Shown: positions 17,042-26,780, counted from the first letter of the stretch. The stretch is 64,000 nucleotides of DNA from Megasphaera sp. AM44-1BH (GCF_003467125.1 NZ_QSFA01000010.1:35030-99029), one strand, 5' to 3'. Numbers and translations are program-made. Notes: generated by a model not told the origin, from the letters alone.

Positions 17042-18217
17042 ATGAAAAAGCTCGATCCCCATGTCTATCTGTTTACTATGGGGCATTTCTCGGTAGACTG
17101 GGCCCAGGGCGGCATCCCGGCCCTGCTTCCCTATTTCATCACAGCCTGCCAGCTCAATTACCAGCAGGCTGCCGGCATTATTTTTGCCAACATTCTCCTG
17201 TCGTCGGTAACACAGCCACTCATCGGATACTACTCCGACCGGATTTCCAAGCCCTGGCTGGTCCCTCTCGGATCGGTCCTTTGCGGCATGTCCCTGACGG
17301 CACTGGCCTTTACGACCAATTACTGGGTCATCTTGTTCTGTTCCATGATGAGCGGCCTCGGTGGCAGCCTGTTCCATCCCGAAGCAGCCCGCATGGTCAA
17401 CCGCATCGCCGGCCCGCTCAAAGGACAGGCTCTGGGCAGCTTTTCCGTCGGCGGCAATGCCGGTTTTGCCATCGGCCCCATGGTAGCCGGCTTCAGTGCC
17501 TATACCTTTGACATCCACGGTCTGGTCCTCTATGGCATAGTCAATCTGATCATCGCCGCCGTCCTCTATCACGCTATGCCCACGGTGCTCACCATGGCCG
17601 CTGCCGCCGATAAAGCTGAAGCCAAAGCCCATCCGGGAGCTTCCCATGAAAACGACTGGAAAGCCTTCAGCAAACTGACTGTCGTCATATTCGCCCGTTC
17701 CATCGGATTTACGCTCTGCAACACCTTCATCCCCATCTACTGGATTACCGTACTGGGGGCCACGCCTTCTACGGGAAGCATGGCCCTGTCCATCCTGTTT
17801 TCCATGGGCGTCGTCATTACCTTCCTCGGCGGTATCATGGCCGACCGCTTCGGTTTCATCCGGGTCATGCGCGGTTCTTTCCTCATCATGGTCCCGGCCA
17901 TGTTCCTCCTGGTCAACAGCTCCCAGCTCTGGCTGGCTACGCTGCTCCTGCTGCCCGTCGCCTTTTCCCTCTTTGCTCCGTACAGTCCCATCGTCGTCCT
18001 GGGCCAGACCTACCTGGGCAAAAACGTTGGCTTTGCTTCCGGCGTCACACTGGGCCTGAGCACGACTGTAGGCGGCCTGCTCTCCCCCGTCGTAGGCTGG
18101 GGAGCCGACCTCTGGGGCGTCCAGACAGCACTGCAGATACTCTGGATTTGTGCCGCCATCGGCTGCATCTTCACCTTCCTCGTTCCTGTTCCCAGAGCAT
18201 GGAAAGAGAAAGCGTGA
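17042..18217 (+). CDS. MFS transporter, fosmidomycin-resistance (Fsr) type
   Basis: The protein has 391 residues with about 12 membrane segments. The N-terminal run (HFSVDWAQGGIPALLPYF), QPLIGYYSDR, and SGLGGSLFHPEAARMVN are characteristic of the Fsr subgroup, proton-driven exporters in the inner membrane; GIMADRFGFIRVMRG is the second MFS loop motif. The real substrate is unknown. AAGAAGGGA precedes the ATG, and an extended -10 (TGGTACAAT) lies about 45 bp upstream. Confidence 0.87.
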   Translation: MKKLDPHVYLFTMGHFSVDWAQGGIPALLPYFITACQLNYQQAAGIIFANILLSSVTQPLIGYYSDRISKPWLVPLGSVLCGMSLTALAFTTNYWVILFCSMMSGLGGSLFHPEAARMVNRIAGPLKGQALGSFSVGGNAGFAIGPMVAGFSAYTFDIHGLVLYGIVNLIIAAVLYHAMPTVLTMAAAADKAEAKAHPGASHENDWKAFSKLTVVIFARSIGFTLCNTFIPIYWITVLGATPSTGSMALSILFSMGVVITFLGGIMADRFGFIRVMRGSFLIMVPAMFLLVNSSQLWLATLLLLPVAFSLFAPYSPIVVLGQTYLGKNVGFASGVTLGLSTTVGGLLSPVVGWGADLWGVQTALQILWICAAIGCIFTFLVPVPRAWKEKA

Positions 18218-18220
18218 GGC

Positions 18221-18275
18221 TGGTGGTTAGTGGTTAGTGGCTGGCGGCTGGCAATTTGATGTTTGATGTTTGATG
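18221..18275. repeat. Heptamer tandem repeats (GGTTAGT and TTTGATG units)
   Basis: Two short period-7 tracts occur: GGTTAGT units around 18224-18240, and three perfect TTTGATG units at 18255-18275. Similar period-7 tracts are found at 12124-12141, 34358-34384, 41018-41043 and 62545-62579. Confidence 0.7.
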
Positions 18276-18276
18276 T

Positions 18277-18315
18277 AAAAAAAACAGCTTGTCTCTAGAC
18301 AAGCCGTTTTTTTTT
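18277..18315. terminator. Bidirectional terminator between the Fsr-type gene and secF
   Basis: GCTTGTC and GACAAGC form the stem, with an A8 run on one side and a T9 run on the other. Confidence 0.9.
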
Positions 18316-18375
18316 ATGCATTTCTGCAAACTATATTTCTACAAACTACAAACTATGTTTTTCCTAACTACGCTC

Positions 18376-19308
18376 TTACGCCGGTTCTTCTTCCGCTTCA
18401 TCATGGCTGACAGCCTTCGGGCCGCGGCGGTTGCTCGTGTGGTTCTTCCAGACAACCCACAGCGATGTATCGACGCAGATAGAGCTGTAGGCCCCACTGA
18501 TGAAGCCGATGAGCATGACGAGGGAGAAATTCTTTGTCGATTCCCCGCCGAAGAAATGGAGAGCACCGCAGGCAAAGAGTACCGTCGTCAGAGTGTAGAT
18601 ACTGCGGTGGATACTCTGGGCTATGCTATCATAGGCCAGCTTTTCATACGTGTCGGTACGGCGGTGAGTCCGCGTATTTTCACGGACACGGTCGAAGATG
18701 ACGACCGCTTCGTTCATGGAATAGCCGACGACGGTCAGGATAGCGGCCAGGAAGGTCGCATCGATTTCCAGATGGAAGAAGGAGAAAAAGCCCAGTACCA
18801 TGATCAAGTCATGGAGAATGGAAACCAGCGCGGAAATAGCGATTTTGTATTCGAACCGCAGGGTAATATACGCTGCCAGAGCGATAAATGCTACAGCCAG
18901 GCTCATAATCGCATTCTTCGTGACTTCCGAGCCGATGACAGCCCCGACGGATTCGGTCCGCTTCACTTCTGCCCCGCCCAGTTTGCTGCTGAGCTGGTCG
19001 GCAATCGCCTTGCTTTCATCAGACGACAGGTTGCGCATGCGGATCATGACATCCTGGGACGAATCCTGGTCGCTGACGCCGGAAAGCTGGATGACGCTGT
19101 TTTCCAGATCCATATTGGACTGGTCCACGACGTCACGCACCTGGGCGACGGTGACGGGCTGATTGAACTGCATGTCCAGAATCGTGCCACCTGTATAGTC
19201 AATCCCAAAGTTGAATCCATTGATGAAAATGGAAATGACACTGAAAATGACCAGCACGGACGACAGGGTGAACCACCATTTTTTATGAGCTACAATGTTG
19301 AATCTCAT
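18376..19308 (-). CDS. secF: Protein translocase subunit SecF
   Basis: The protein has 310 residues. One N-terminal membrane segment, the FGIDYTGGTILDMQF motif, a periplasmic domain and five more C-terminal membrane segments match SecF, the partner of SecD in the proton-driven pulling step of Sec export. Family motifs visible include SVGAVIGSEVTKNA and VVGYSMNEAVVIFDRVREN. The start overlaps the secD stop by 4 nt. Last gene of the leftward ruvC-to-secF operon. Confidence 0.96.
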   Translation of the reverse strand: MRFNIVAHKKWWFTLSSVLVIFSVISIFINGFNFGIDYTGGTILDMQFNQPVTVAQVRDVVDQSNMDLENSVIQLSGVSDQDSSQDVMIRMRNLSSDESKAIADQLSSKLGGAEVKRTESVGAVIGSEVTKNAIMSLAVAFIALAAYITLRFEYKIAISALVSILHDLIMVLGFFSFFHLEIDATFLAAILTVVGYSMNEAVVIFDRVRENTRTHRRTDTYEKLAYDSIAQSIHRSIYTLTTVLFACGALHFFGGESTKNFSLVMLIGFISGAYSSICVDTSLWVVWKNHTSNRRGPKAVSHDEAEEEPA

Positions 19309-20555
19309 TTGTGTCCCCCCTTATTCTTCATATGTTCCGGTACCTTGCGGTTCAGCCCGTAGAACCAGGGATTGGTAATGAGCCCCGTATTGATGAACCA
19401 CGTCAGGAGCGAACGGCTGACGATGATGGCCGTAAACATGCTGACGATAATCCCCAGTGCCAGGTTGACAGCAAAGCCTTTTACGGTGCCGCTGCCCATG
19501 ACGATGAGGACGATAGCCGCAATCATGACCGATACGTTGGCATCGAGAATCGTGTTGAACGCCCGTTTAAAGCCGGCCTCCATGGAGGTCCTGAGACTCT
19601 TGCCGATGAGCACTTCTTCCTTAAATCGTTCAAAAATAAGGATATTTGCATCGACGGCAAAGCCCATGGACAGGATGACCCCGGCGATGCCCGGCAGGGT
19701 CAGAGTAGCATCGAGATATTTCAGGATGGACAACAGGATGAGGACGTAGACCAGTAAAGCGATATTGGCTACTACACCGGACATCCGGTAGATGATGATC
19801 AGGAAAATCATGATGAGCACGATGCCGATGGCAAAGGCTTTTTCCGATTTCACTTTGGAGTCCTGGCCCAGGCTCGGCCCGATGGTACGGACTTCCATGA
19901 CCTGGAGCTTGACTGGCAGTGCACCGGAACGGAGCAGGATGGCCAGGTTCTTGGCATCTTCCAGCGTCTTGCTGCCGGTGATGACTGCCTTGCCACCTGT
20001 AATCGGTTCATTGACGACCGGTTCCGTAAGAGGTGCCCCATCGAGGTAAATGCCGATTTTGCGGCCTACGTTGGATGCCGTGAGGTCAGCAAATTTCTTG
20101 GCCCCTTCGTCGGTAAATTCAATGGCTACGACGTTCTTCTTGCCCTGGTCGATCTGTTCTTTGGCGGTCTTCAGATCATTCCCGGTCATGCGCGTCGTGC
20201 CCGATTCGTCTTTAAATTCCAGGACAGCCGTCTTGCCAATGGTTTCAATCGCCTTTTCCGGGTTCTTTTCCCCAGGCAGTTCGACGATGATACGCCGTGC
20301 CCCTTCTTTCTGGACAATCGGTTCGGTCAGACCCATTTCATTGATACGCCGTTCGACAATGGAAACAGCCCGGTTCAGTGAGTCATCTGTAACCGGTGCT
20401 TCCGGTGTATCGACGGCTTCCAGTACGATATGGGTGCCACCCTGCAAATCCAGCCCCTGCTTGATGGAATTGGCCAGAGGATAGATAAAGGTGACAAATG
20501 CTGCCAGGATAATGATGACGGCAGCGAAAAACTTAATCATATTGCGGGTCCGCAA
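19305..20555 (-). CDS. secD: Protein translocase subunit SecD
   Basis: The protein has 416 residues. Signatures are GLDLQGGTHIVLEA after the first membrane segment, RRIIVELPG, and in the membrane part GVILSMGFAVDANILIFERFKEE. It is the short SecD form usual in Firmicutes. The start codon is TTG at 20555 with GGGAGGG eight nt upstream; an ATG five codons in (20540) is the alternative. yajC lies 15 bp upstream and secF overlaps the stop. Confidence 0.95.
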   Translation of the reverse strand: MRTRNMIKFFAAVIIILAAFVTFIYPLANSIKQGLDLQGGTHIVLEAVDTPEAPVTDDSLNRAVSIVERRINEMGLTEPIVQKEGARRIIVELPGEKNPEKAIETIGKTAVLEFKDESGTTRMTGNDLKTAKEQIDQGKKNVVAIEFTDEGAKKFADLTASNVGRKIGIYLDGAPLTEPVVNEPITGGKAVITGSKTLEDAKNLAILLRSGALPVKLQVMEVRTIGPSLGQDSKVKSEKAFAIGIVLIMIFLIIIYRMSGVVANIALLVYVLILLSILKYLDATLTLPGIAGVILSMGFAVDANILIFERFKEEVLIGKSLRTSMEAGFKRAFNTILDANVSVMIAAIVLIVMGSGTVKGFAVNLALGIIVSMFTAIIVSRSLLTWFINTGLITNPWFYGLNRKVPEHMKNKGGHK

Positions 20556-20570
20556 GAGAAGTCCCTCCCC

Positions 20571-20897
20571 TTAGTCTTCTTCGTCGCCGGCAATCGCGCT
20601 GATGGATTCTTTCTTCAGCTTGATTTCCACTTTATCGGCAATGCGGATGCGGACATAGTCGTCTTTGATATCCGTAATTACGCCATAGAGGCCGCCAACG
20701 GTAACAATTTTGGTGTTTTTCTTCAGATTGGAAAACATTTCCTGACGCCGTTTCTGCTGACGCTTCTGCGGACGATACAAGATAAAGTAGAATAAGATGA
20801 CCATAAAGAGCAGCGGCCACATCTGACCGAGGTCACCTAAAAAACCCAGATTGTCATAGTTAGTCAGGCCATTAAAAAAATTAGCAATAGAATCCAC
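20571..20897 (-). CDS. yajC: Preprotein translocase subunit YajC
   Basis: The protein has 108 residues: one membrane segment (LLFMVILFYFILYRPQKRQQKRR) and a basic, beta-rich tail (TVGGLYGVITDIKDDYVRIRIADKVEI), the layout of YajC, the small subunit of the SecDF-YajC complex. It lies between tgt and secD, its usual position. Confidence 0.96.
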   Translation of the reverse strand: MDSIANFFNGLTNYDNLGFLGDLGQMWPLLFMVILFYFILYRPQKRQQKRRQEMFSNLKKNTKIVTVGGLYGVITDIKDDYVRIRIADKVEIKLKKESISAIAGDEED

Positions 20898-20948
20898 AGT
20901 TTTTACCTCCTAGTGAATAAATATAATATATGTACATGATGTGTAGAA

Positions 20949-22055
20949 TTACCCATCTTGATACCGTTTCCAGAAATTTTCGCGGAATGTGCGGAACGTG
21001 CCATCCAATATAGACTGACGCATCTGGCGCATAAAGTCAAGGAGAAAATACAGGTTGTGAATGCTTACCAGACGATAGGCCAGGAGTTCTTCCGCCTTGA
21101 AGAGATGGCGGATATAGGCGCGCGTATAATTACGGCACGTGTAGCACTGGCAGCCCTCTTCAATGGGATGGAAATCGTGGGCATAGCGGGCGTTGCGCAC
21201 GGTCAGGCGTCCCGTATGGGTCATGGCCATGCCGTTGCGGGCGACGCGGGTAGGAAATACGCAGTCGAACATATCGACGCCGCGGGCCACCCCTTCGACG
21301 AGACAATCCGGCGTGCCGACTCCCATGAGATAGCGGGCTTTTTCCCGGGGCAGGTGCTTCGTCGTATAACCCAGCACTTCATACATTATATCCTTACTCT
21401 CGCCAACACTCAAGCCGCCGATGCCATATCCATCAAAATCCATGTCCACCAGGTCTTCACAGCTCCTGCGGCGCAGGTCTTCATACATGCCGCCCTGGAC
21501 GATGCCGAACAATCCCTGGGTATCGCTGTGATGATGGTCGAGACAGCGCTGGGCCCAGCGGCTCGTCCGTTCTGTCGAAAGCTTCGTGTAATCATAGTCC
21601 GAAGGATAGGGGATGCATTCGTCAAAGGCCATGGCGATATCGGAATTGAGGGCCATCTGGATATCCATGGACACTTCCGGCGACAGGAATTTCTTCGAGC
21701 CGTCGAGGTGGCTGCGGAAGGTTACGCCTTCTTCTTTTATCTTCCGCATCTGCCCCAGGCTGAACACCTGGAAGCCGCCGCTGTCCGTGAGGATGGCCTG
21801 TTTCCAGTTCATGAATTTGTGCAGGCCGCCGGCTTCTTTTATGAGATCTTCGCCGGGACGCAGGAATAAATGATAGGTGTTGCTCAGGATGACCTGGGCT
21901 CCCATATCGTAAAGTTCTTCCGGCGTCAGCGTCTTGACCGTGGCCTGCGTGCCGACGGGCATGAACATAGGCGTCTGGAACGTGCCATGGGGAGTCCGCA
22001 GGAGACCTGCCCGGGCGCCGTCACATTCAGCCTGCAGTTCGTAGGTAATGACCAT
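20949..22055 (-). CDS. tgt: Queuine/preQ1 tRNA-ribosyltransferase
   Basis: The protein has 368 residues. Tgt exchanges guanine 34 for preQ1 in GUN-anticodon tRNAs. Seen are TPMFMPVGTQATVK, the first catalytic Asp in ILTDSGGFQVFSLG, the nucleophile region MFDCVFPTRVARNG, and the zinc ligands CQCYTC...H near the C-terminus. It follows queA by 12 bp, so the two successive steps of queuosine formation are encoded together. Confidence 0.98.
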   Translation of the reverse strand: MVITYELQAECDGARAGLLRTPHGTFQTPMFMPVGTQATVKTLTPEELYDMGAQVILSNTYHLFLRPGEDLIKEAGGLHKFMNWKQAILTDSGGFQVFSLGQMRKIKEEGVTFRSHLDGSKKFLSPEVSMDIQMALNSDIAMAFDECIPYPSDYDYTKLSTERTSRWAQRCLDHHHSDTQGLFGIVQGGMYEDLRRRSCEDLVDMDFDGYGIGGLSVGESKDIMYEVLGYTTKHLPREKARYLMGVGTPDCLVEGVARGVDMFDCVFPTRVARNGMAMTHTGRLTVRNARYAHDFHPIEEGCQCYTCRNYTRAYIRHLFKAEELLAYRLVSIHNLYFLLDFMRQMRQSILDGTFRTFRENFWKRYQDG

Positions 22056-22067
22056 AAGGTTCCTCCT

Positions 22068-23087
22068 CTAGTGAATAAACATGGCATCGCCAAAACTGAA
22101 GAAACGGTATTTCTCTTTCACGGCGATTTCATAGGCATGGAGAATCTGTTCCCGCGTCGAAAGGGCACTGATGAGCATGAGCAGCGTCGATTCGGGAAGA
22201 TGGAAATTGGTGACCAGGGCATCGACGATATGGAAGGTGAAGCCGGGATAGATGAAAATATTCGTCCAGCCCGACCCGGCCTTGAGCTTCCCCGTCGTAC
22301 CGGCACTTTCCAGGGTGCGGATACTCGTCGTCCCTACGGCAATGATGCGCCGTCCTTCGGCTTTTGCCCGGTTGATGGCATCGGCCGCTTCGGGGGTAAT
22401 GCTGTAAAATTCGCTGTGCATCTGATGGTCTTCGATATTTTCTTCTTCCACAGGACGGAATGTACCCAGGCCGACATGGAGGGTAACAAAGACTTCTTCT
22501 ACCCCTTTGTCGCGGATTTTCTGCAGCAGTTCATCTGTAAAATGAAGGCCTGCCGTCGGCGCCGCTGCCGAGCCCCGTTCCCGGGCATAGACTGTCTGGT
22601 ATTCATTAGGATCTTCCATTTTTTCATGGATATACGGCGGCAGGGGCATTTCACCGATTTTATCGATAATATCATCAAATACGCCGTCATAGGTAAAATG
22701 GACGACGCGGCCGCCGAAGTCGGTACGGTCCAGGACTTCTGCCTGCAGTCCTCCGGGAAATTCGATGGTCGTCCCCGGCAGGGCCTTCTTTCCCGGCTTG
22801 ACCAGCACTTCCCAGCGGTCTTCCCCGACGGGCGTCAGGAGCAGGACTTCGACCTTGCCGCCTGTAGGCACCCGTTTTCCATAGAGGCGGGCGGGAATGA
22901 CTTTGGAGTCGTTGAAAACGAGGACATCGCCGGCTCTGAGTTCATCGACGAGGTCATAAAAATGCTTGTGTTCCACGGCACCCGTTTTCCGGTCATACAG
23001 CATGAGGCGGGCATGATCCCGCGGTTCTGCCGGATGTTGGGCAATCAATTCTTTTGGTAATTCATATGAAAAATCAGTCAGTTTCAA
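22068..23087 (-). CDS. queA: S-adenosylmethionine:tRNA ribosyltransferase-isomerase
   Basis: The protein has 339 residues. QueA builds epoxyqueuosine from preQ1-tRNA using the ribosyl part of SAM. Family motifs visible are FSYELPKELIAQHP at the N-terminus, RGSAAAPTAGLHFT, HVGLGTFRPV, VGTTSIRTLES and FIYPGFTFHIVDALVTNFHLPESTL. No preQ1 riboswitch is seen upstream, which fits its position inside the operon. Confidence 0.98.
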   Translation of the reverse strand: MKLTDFSYELPKELIAQHPAEPRDHARLMLYDRKTGAVEHKHFYDLVDELRAGDVLVFNDSKVIPARLYGKRVPTGGKVEVLLLTPVGEDRWEVLVKPGKKALPGTTIEFPGGLQAEVLDRTDFGGRVVHFTYDGVFDDIIDKIGEMPLPPYIHEKMEDPNEYQTVYARERGSAAAPTAGLHFTDELLQKIRDKGVEEVFVTLHVGLGTFRPVEEENIEDHQMHSEFYSITPEAADAINRAKAEGRRIIAVGTTSIRTLESAGTTGKLKAGSGWTNIFIYPGFTFHIVDALVTNFHLPESTLLMLISALSTREQILHAYEIAVKEKYRFFSFGDAMFIH

Positions 23088-23108
23088 AATAATCCTTCCT
23101 GTCTTAAA

Positions 23109-24347
23109 TCAATATAATTTTTCAAGCCTGGTCCCAGTGTAATAATGGGTCAGGATCGTGCGGTAATATGTATCGGCACTGCCGTGTTCCTGGGCCATCT
23201 GATAGGCTCCGTACTGGCTCATCCCCAGCCCATGGCCCCATCCATATCCATAAATCGTGATGGGAACGCCGGCTTTGACCGTCATGGTCGCGCTTCTTCC
23301 TTTGCATCCGCTGTCCGGATCCGGTACGGCGCCGCCCTGGCTGAAATCGAAGAGGGTGCTCTTCAGGCCATAAATGGACTGGAAGGCATTGCCCGTCACG
23401 CGGACCGAACCGGCCGACCCATTGACCGTCATGGACAGTACCCGGCCGGAAACGCCCCGGTCAGAAACGGCCATAGGCCGTTTGCCCAGCGGTGACAGCG
23501 TGATAGATCTGACCTTGCCTACGCCTTTGCCGGCGGCCGTCAGATTGGCTGCCAGTTTTTCCGGCGTCGTCGTCACCGACCAGCGGTACGACGGCATGCG
23601 GCTGCTGTCATCAGACACGCCGCGCAGATAGGGGATGCGCGAGCCCCACACGTTTTCACTGTTTTCCGTCCAGCCGCCGGCTGTCGAGCAGAAAAAGGCA
23701 TCGATGGGTTTGCCGCCGTACGTCAGGATTTCTCCCCGCGTCGCATCGACGGCAGCAATAACCGACGGCGATTCGCCGTTGATTCCGGCATAAATCTGGC
23801 TGGATGTATCATCGGTCATATCAAACCCGCGGCTGGCGAAATAATTCTTATGGGAAATGGCATAGGTACGCGCCGCGACGGCCTGGGCCTTCAGGGCTTC
23901 CCGATGCCACGACGGCGACATTTCCTTGCCGACGACACCGTAGAGATATTCTTCTACGGGGACGACATTCACGACGGTCAGGCCCCATCGCTGGGGCGAT
24001 TTCATGACTCTTATAGCACCGCGGTAGGCGTAGCCGTCGGTAATCTTCACCGAACCGGCCGACGAAAGAGGCCGTACTTCGACGGCACCAGCAGCGGCTG
24101 CACCTCCGACGGTCACCGCATTTCCCTTCAGGGCAATCTGCAGAGGCGTGCGGGCGGGAAATTTTTTCCACAGGGATCCGTTTTTCCAGACGCCCAGGCC
24201 ACTGTCACTGGTGAGGGCGACGGAACCGCGTCCTTCGCGGATACCGATGCGCACGGTCTGTCCCATGCCCGACGCGGCAGCCGTCCCGCCAAAGGAAAAG
24301 AGACAAAAGGCGGCAATGACGAGATAGACAATCTTTTTAATCCACAT
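23109..24347 (-). CDS. SpoIID/LytB-domain protein
   Basis: The protein has 412 residues with an N-terminal signal/anchor (IVYLVIAAFCLFSFGGTAAA). The SpoIID core shows EYLYGVVGKEMSPSWHREALKAQ (Glu138-Glu region), AVAARTYA, TDDTSSQIYAG and the C-terminal YGYGWGHGLGMSQYGA. SpoIID enzymes are lytic transglycosylases acting on peptidoglycan lacking stem peptides; LytB forms enhance amidases. A true sporulation role is doubtful in this lineage. It lies inside the ruv-queA operon, a conserved position in related Firmicutes. Confidence 0.9.
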   Translation of the reverse strand: MWIKKIVYLVIAAFCLFSFGGTAAASGMGQTVRIGIREGRGSVALTSDSGLGVWKNGSLWKKFPARTPLQIALKGNAVTVGGAAAAGAVEVRPLSSAGSVKITDGYAYRGAIRVMKSPQRWGLTVVNVVPVEEYLYGVVGKEMSPSWHREALKAQAVAARTYAISHKNYFASRGFDMTDDTSSQIYAGINGESPSVIAAVDATRGEILTYGGKPIDAFFCSTAGGWTENSENVWGSRIPYLRGVSDDSSRMPSYRWSVTTTPEKLAANLTAAGKGVGKVRSITLSPLGKRPMAVSDRGVSGRVLSMTVNGSAGSVRVTGNAFQSIYGLKSTLFDFSQGGAVPDPDSGCKGRSATMTVKAGVPITIYGYGWGHGLGMSQYGAYQMAQEHGSADTYYRTILTHYYTGTRLEKLY

Positions 24348-24362
24348 AGGGGAGCACCTCTC

Positions 24363-24578
24363 TTAATGGCGGGAAAAAAAGTTGAGGATAATAGAAAGGA
24401 CGACGCTGATGACGATACAGGTCACGATGGGGAAATAAAAAGACGTACTGCCTCTGGTGAAACGGATATCTCCCGGCAGATGACCGAGGAACCGGGACAG
24501 TCCCAGCTGGTCCAGTCCCATCCAGGCCACACCGGCAATGATGAAAAAGATTCCGATGTAAATCAGTGTTTTGGCCAT
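24363..24578 (-). CDS. DUF2905 small membrane protein
   Basis: The protein has 71 residues and two membrane segments: IYIGIFFIIAGVAWMG, then the DUF2905 core LPGDIRFTRGSTSFYFPI, then VTCIVISVVLSIIL. The family is widely found between ruvB and downstream genes and has no known function. It is 8 bp from the ruvB stop. Confidence 0.88.
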   Translation of the reverse strand: MAKTLIYIGIFFIIAGVAWMGLDQLGLSRFLGHLPGDIRFTRGSTSFYFPIVTCIVISVVLSIILNFFSRH

Positions 24579-24586
24579 AATATCTC

Positions 24587-25618
24587 CTAAAAGAGTGACG
24601 TACTCTTGGCGTTGTCTTCCCGTCCCGGTTCGGGCAGGCCGAGATGACGATAGGCAGCAGCCGTCACGACCCGTCCCCGGGGCGTGCGGTTTAAAAATCC
24701 CTGCTGCATGAGAAACGGTTCATAGACATCTTCGACGGCATCGACGGACTCGCTGATAGCCGCCGCAATCGTATCGAGCCCGACGGGGCCGCCGCCGAAC
24801 TTCTCGATGATGACCTGCAGCACCCGCCGGTCCGTCCGGTCCAGTCCGCAGCGGTCTACTTCCAGCCGGTCCAGTGCCGACGACGCAATCTCGCTGGTTA
24901 TGGCCGGAGCCCCGGCTACCTGGGCAAAATCGCGGACCCGTTTCAAAAGGCGGTTGGCAATACGCGGTGTGCCCCGGCTGCGGCGGGCAATTTCCAGCGC
25001 TCCCTGTTCCTCTATTTCAATATCGAGGATCTGTGCCGTCCGGCGGATGATGAGCACCAGCTCTTCGGGCTTATAAAATTCCAGGCGGCAGATGACGCCA
25101 AAGCGGTCCCGGAGAGGCGGCGCCAGACGGCCGACCTGGGTCGTCGCCCCGACGAGGGTAAACGGCGGCAGGTCGATCCGCACCGACCGGGCACTGGGTC
25201 CCTTGCCGATGACAATATCGAGGGCATAATCTTCCATAGCCGCATAGAGCACTTCTTCTACGCTGTGGGACAGGCGGTGGATTTCATCGATGAACAACAG
25301 GTCCCGTTCCTGCAGATTGGTCAGCAGGGCTGCCAGATCGCCGGGCCGTTCGATGGCCGGGCCGGACGTAATGCGCAGATTGACGCCCAGTTCATTGGCG
25401 ATGATGCCGGCCATGGTCGTCTTGCCCAGGCCCGGCGGCCCGTACAGGAGCACGTGGTCCAGTGCTTCCTTGCGGAGTTTCGCCGCCTCGATGAATACGC
25501 GCAGATTTTCCTTGGCCTTTGTCTGGCCGATATATTCCTTTAAATAATGAGGCCGCAGACTGTACTGCCAGGAATCTCCCGGCAGGTCGGCCGTCTCAAT
25601 GATGCGATGTTCTTCCAT
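24587..25618 (-). CDS. ruvB: Holliday junction branch-migration helicase RuvB
   Basis: The protein has 343 residues. Walker A GPPGLGKTTMAG, Walker B LLFIDEIHRL, sensor region FTLVGATTQVGRLAPPLRDRF and the C-terminal winged helix (PFLMQQGFLNRTPRGR) are all present. RuvB is the hexameric ring motor that moves Holliday junctions with RuvA. It lies 2 bp after ruvA. Confidence 0.99.
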   Translation of the reverse strand: MEEHRIIETADLPGDSWQYSLRPHYLKEYIGQTKAKENLRVFIEAAKLRKEALDHVLLYGPPGLGKTTMAGIIANELGVNLRITSGPAIERPGDLAALLTNLQERDLLFIDEIHRLSHSVEEVLYAAMEDYALDIVIGKGPSARSVRIDLPPFTLVGATTQVGRLAPPLRDRFGVICRLEFYKPEELVLIIRRTAQILDIEIEEQGALEIARRSRGTPRIANRLLKRVRDFAQVAGAPAITSEIASSALDRLEVDRCGLDRTDRRVLQVIIEKFGGGPVGLDTIAAAISESVDAVEDVYEPFLMQQGFLNRTPRGRVVTAAAYRHLGLPEPGREDNAKSTSLF

Positions 25619-25620
25619 TC

Positions 25621-26223
25621 TTACCTCCCGCTGCCCAGGCTGCGCAGAGCCGCCTTGATGAGGCTTTCTACGCTATCGCAGGCAGCAGCCTGTTTCTGGA
25701 TGACCGGCAGCGCTTCCTGCTCGGAATAGCCCAGGGACTGAAGGGCGGCCAGCGCTTCGGCGGCCATGCCACTGGGCGCCGTCCCGTCTTCTACAGTAAT
25801 CGCCATGACATCGCCGTCACCGGGCGTTCCTACCTTATCCTTCAGCTCCAGCACGAGACGGTTGGCCGTCTTCTTGCCGATACCCGGCAGTTTCGTCAGG
25901 ACACTCATATTGCTCTGGCTGATGGCCAGCCGCATCTGATCCGGCGTGACGGCTCCCAGGGCATTCACGGCCAGCTTGGGGCCGATGCCGTTGACCGTAA
26001 TGAGGAGCAGGAACAATTCATACTCGTCCTGGGTCAGGAACCCGTAGAGGGTGATATCATTTTCACTGACACTCATATACGTATAGAGCATGGTATCTTT
26101 GCCGATAGTCAGATTTCCCAGTGTCGAGCCGGATACAATCGCCCGGTAGCCGACACCGTGGACATCGATGAAGCAGGAGTTTTCAAAAATATGGGTAATG
26201 GTACCTTTCAGATAACCAATCAT
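25621..26223 (-). CDS. ruvA: Holliday junction branch-migration protein RuvA
   Basis: The protein has 200 residues. The OB-fold N-terminus (MIGYLKGTITHIFENSCFIDVHGVGY), two helix-hairpin-helix motifs (LLITVNGIGPKLAVNALG; LTKLPGIGKKTANRLVLEL) and the C-terminal RuvB-contact domain after an acidic linker are visible. The start overlaps the ruvC stop by 4 nt. Confidence 0.99.
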   Translation of the reverse strand: MIGYLKGTITHIFENSCFIDVHGVGYRAIVSGSTLGNLTIGKDTMLYTYMSVSENDITLYGFLTQDEYELFLLLITVNGIGPKLAVNALGAVTPDQMRLAISQSNMSVLTKLPGIGKKTANRLVLELKDKVGTPGDGDVMAITVEDGTAPSGMAAEALAALQSLGYSEQEALPVIQKQAAACDSVESLIKAALRSLGSGR

Positions 26224-26720
26224 AACTGGACCGTCCTTTTCAAACTCAGGGAATGACGGGAATAAATCGTATAAATCGCCATAGCCAGCGCATCGGCCGC
26301 ATCATCGGGCTTAATCTTCTCCCGTATGCCGAGGAGGCGCATAGTCATATCGATGACCTGCTCCTTCGTCGCCCGGCCATATCCGGTGACGCCCTGCTTG
26401 ACCTGCAGCGGGGAAAATTCCAGAATCGGGATATGGGCCTGCTGGGCCGTGAGGAGAATGATTCCCCGGGCCTGGCCGACGGTAATAGCCGTCGTGACGT
26501 TGCGATTGAAAAAGAGCTGTTCCACACCGATGACATCGGGCTTGTATTTGTCGTAGAGCTCGTTCAGGCCATCGTAGAGCATAACCAGCCGTTCGGCATC
26601 GGTATACTCCGGTGTCGTCTGTACCGTGCCGTATGTCACCGGTTTCAGCCGGCTTCCCATGGCATCGACGACGCCAAAACCGCAGATAGCCGTCCCCGGA
26701 TCGATTCCCATTGCCCGCAT
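26220..26720 (-). CDS. ruvC: Crossover junction endodeoxyribonuclease RuvC
   Basis: The protein has 166 residues. Catalytic acidic residues are seen at Asp7 (MGIDPGTAICGFG), Glu in IGVEQLFF, and the C-terminal DDAADALAMAI. RuvC cuts Holliday junctions symmetrically. It is the first gene of the ten-gene leftward operon that ends with secF. Confidence 0.99.
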   Translation of the reverse strand: MRAMGIDPGTAICGFGVVDAMGSRLKPVTYGTVQTTPEYTDAERLVMLYDGLNELYDKYKPDVIGVEQLFFNRNVTTAITVGQARGIILLTAQQAHIPILEFSPLQVKQGVTGYGRATKEQVIDMTMRLLGIREKIKPDDAADALAMAIYTIYSRHSLSLKRTVQL

Positions 26721-26780
26721 CGCTGCCGTCTCCTTTTTTTATGAAATAGCAAAAAATAGAAATAAACAGACTAACGTTCA

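Noticed and set aside
23088..23108. preQ1 riboswitch in front of queA
   Set aside because: The gap is only 21 bp within an operon; no aptamer-like sequence is present.
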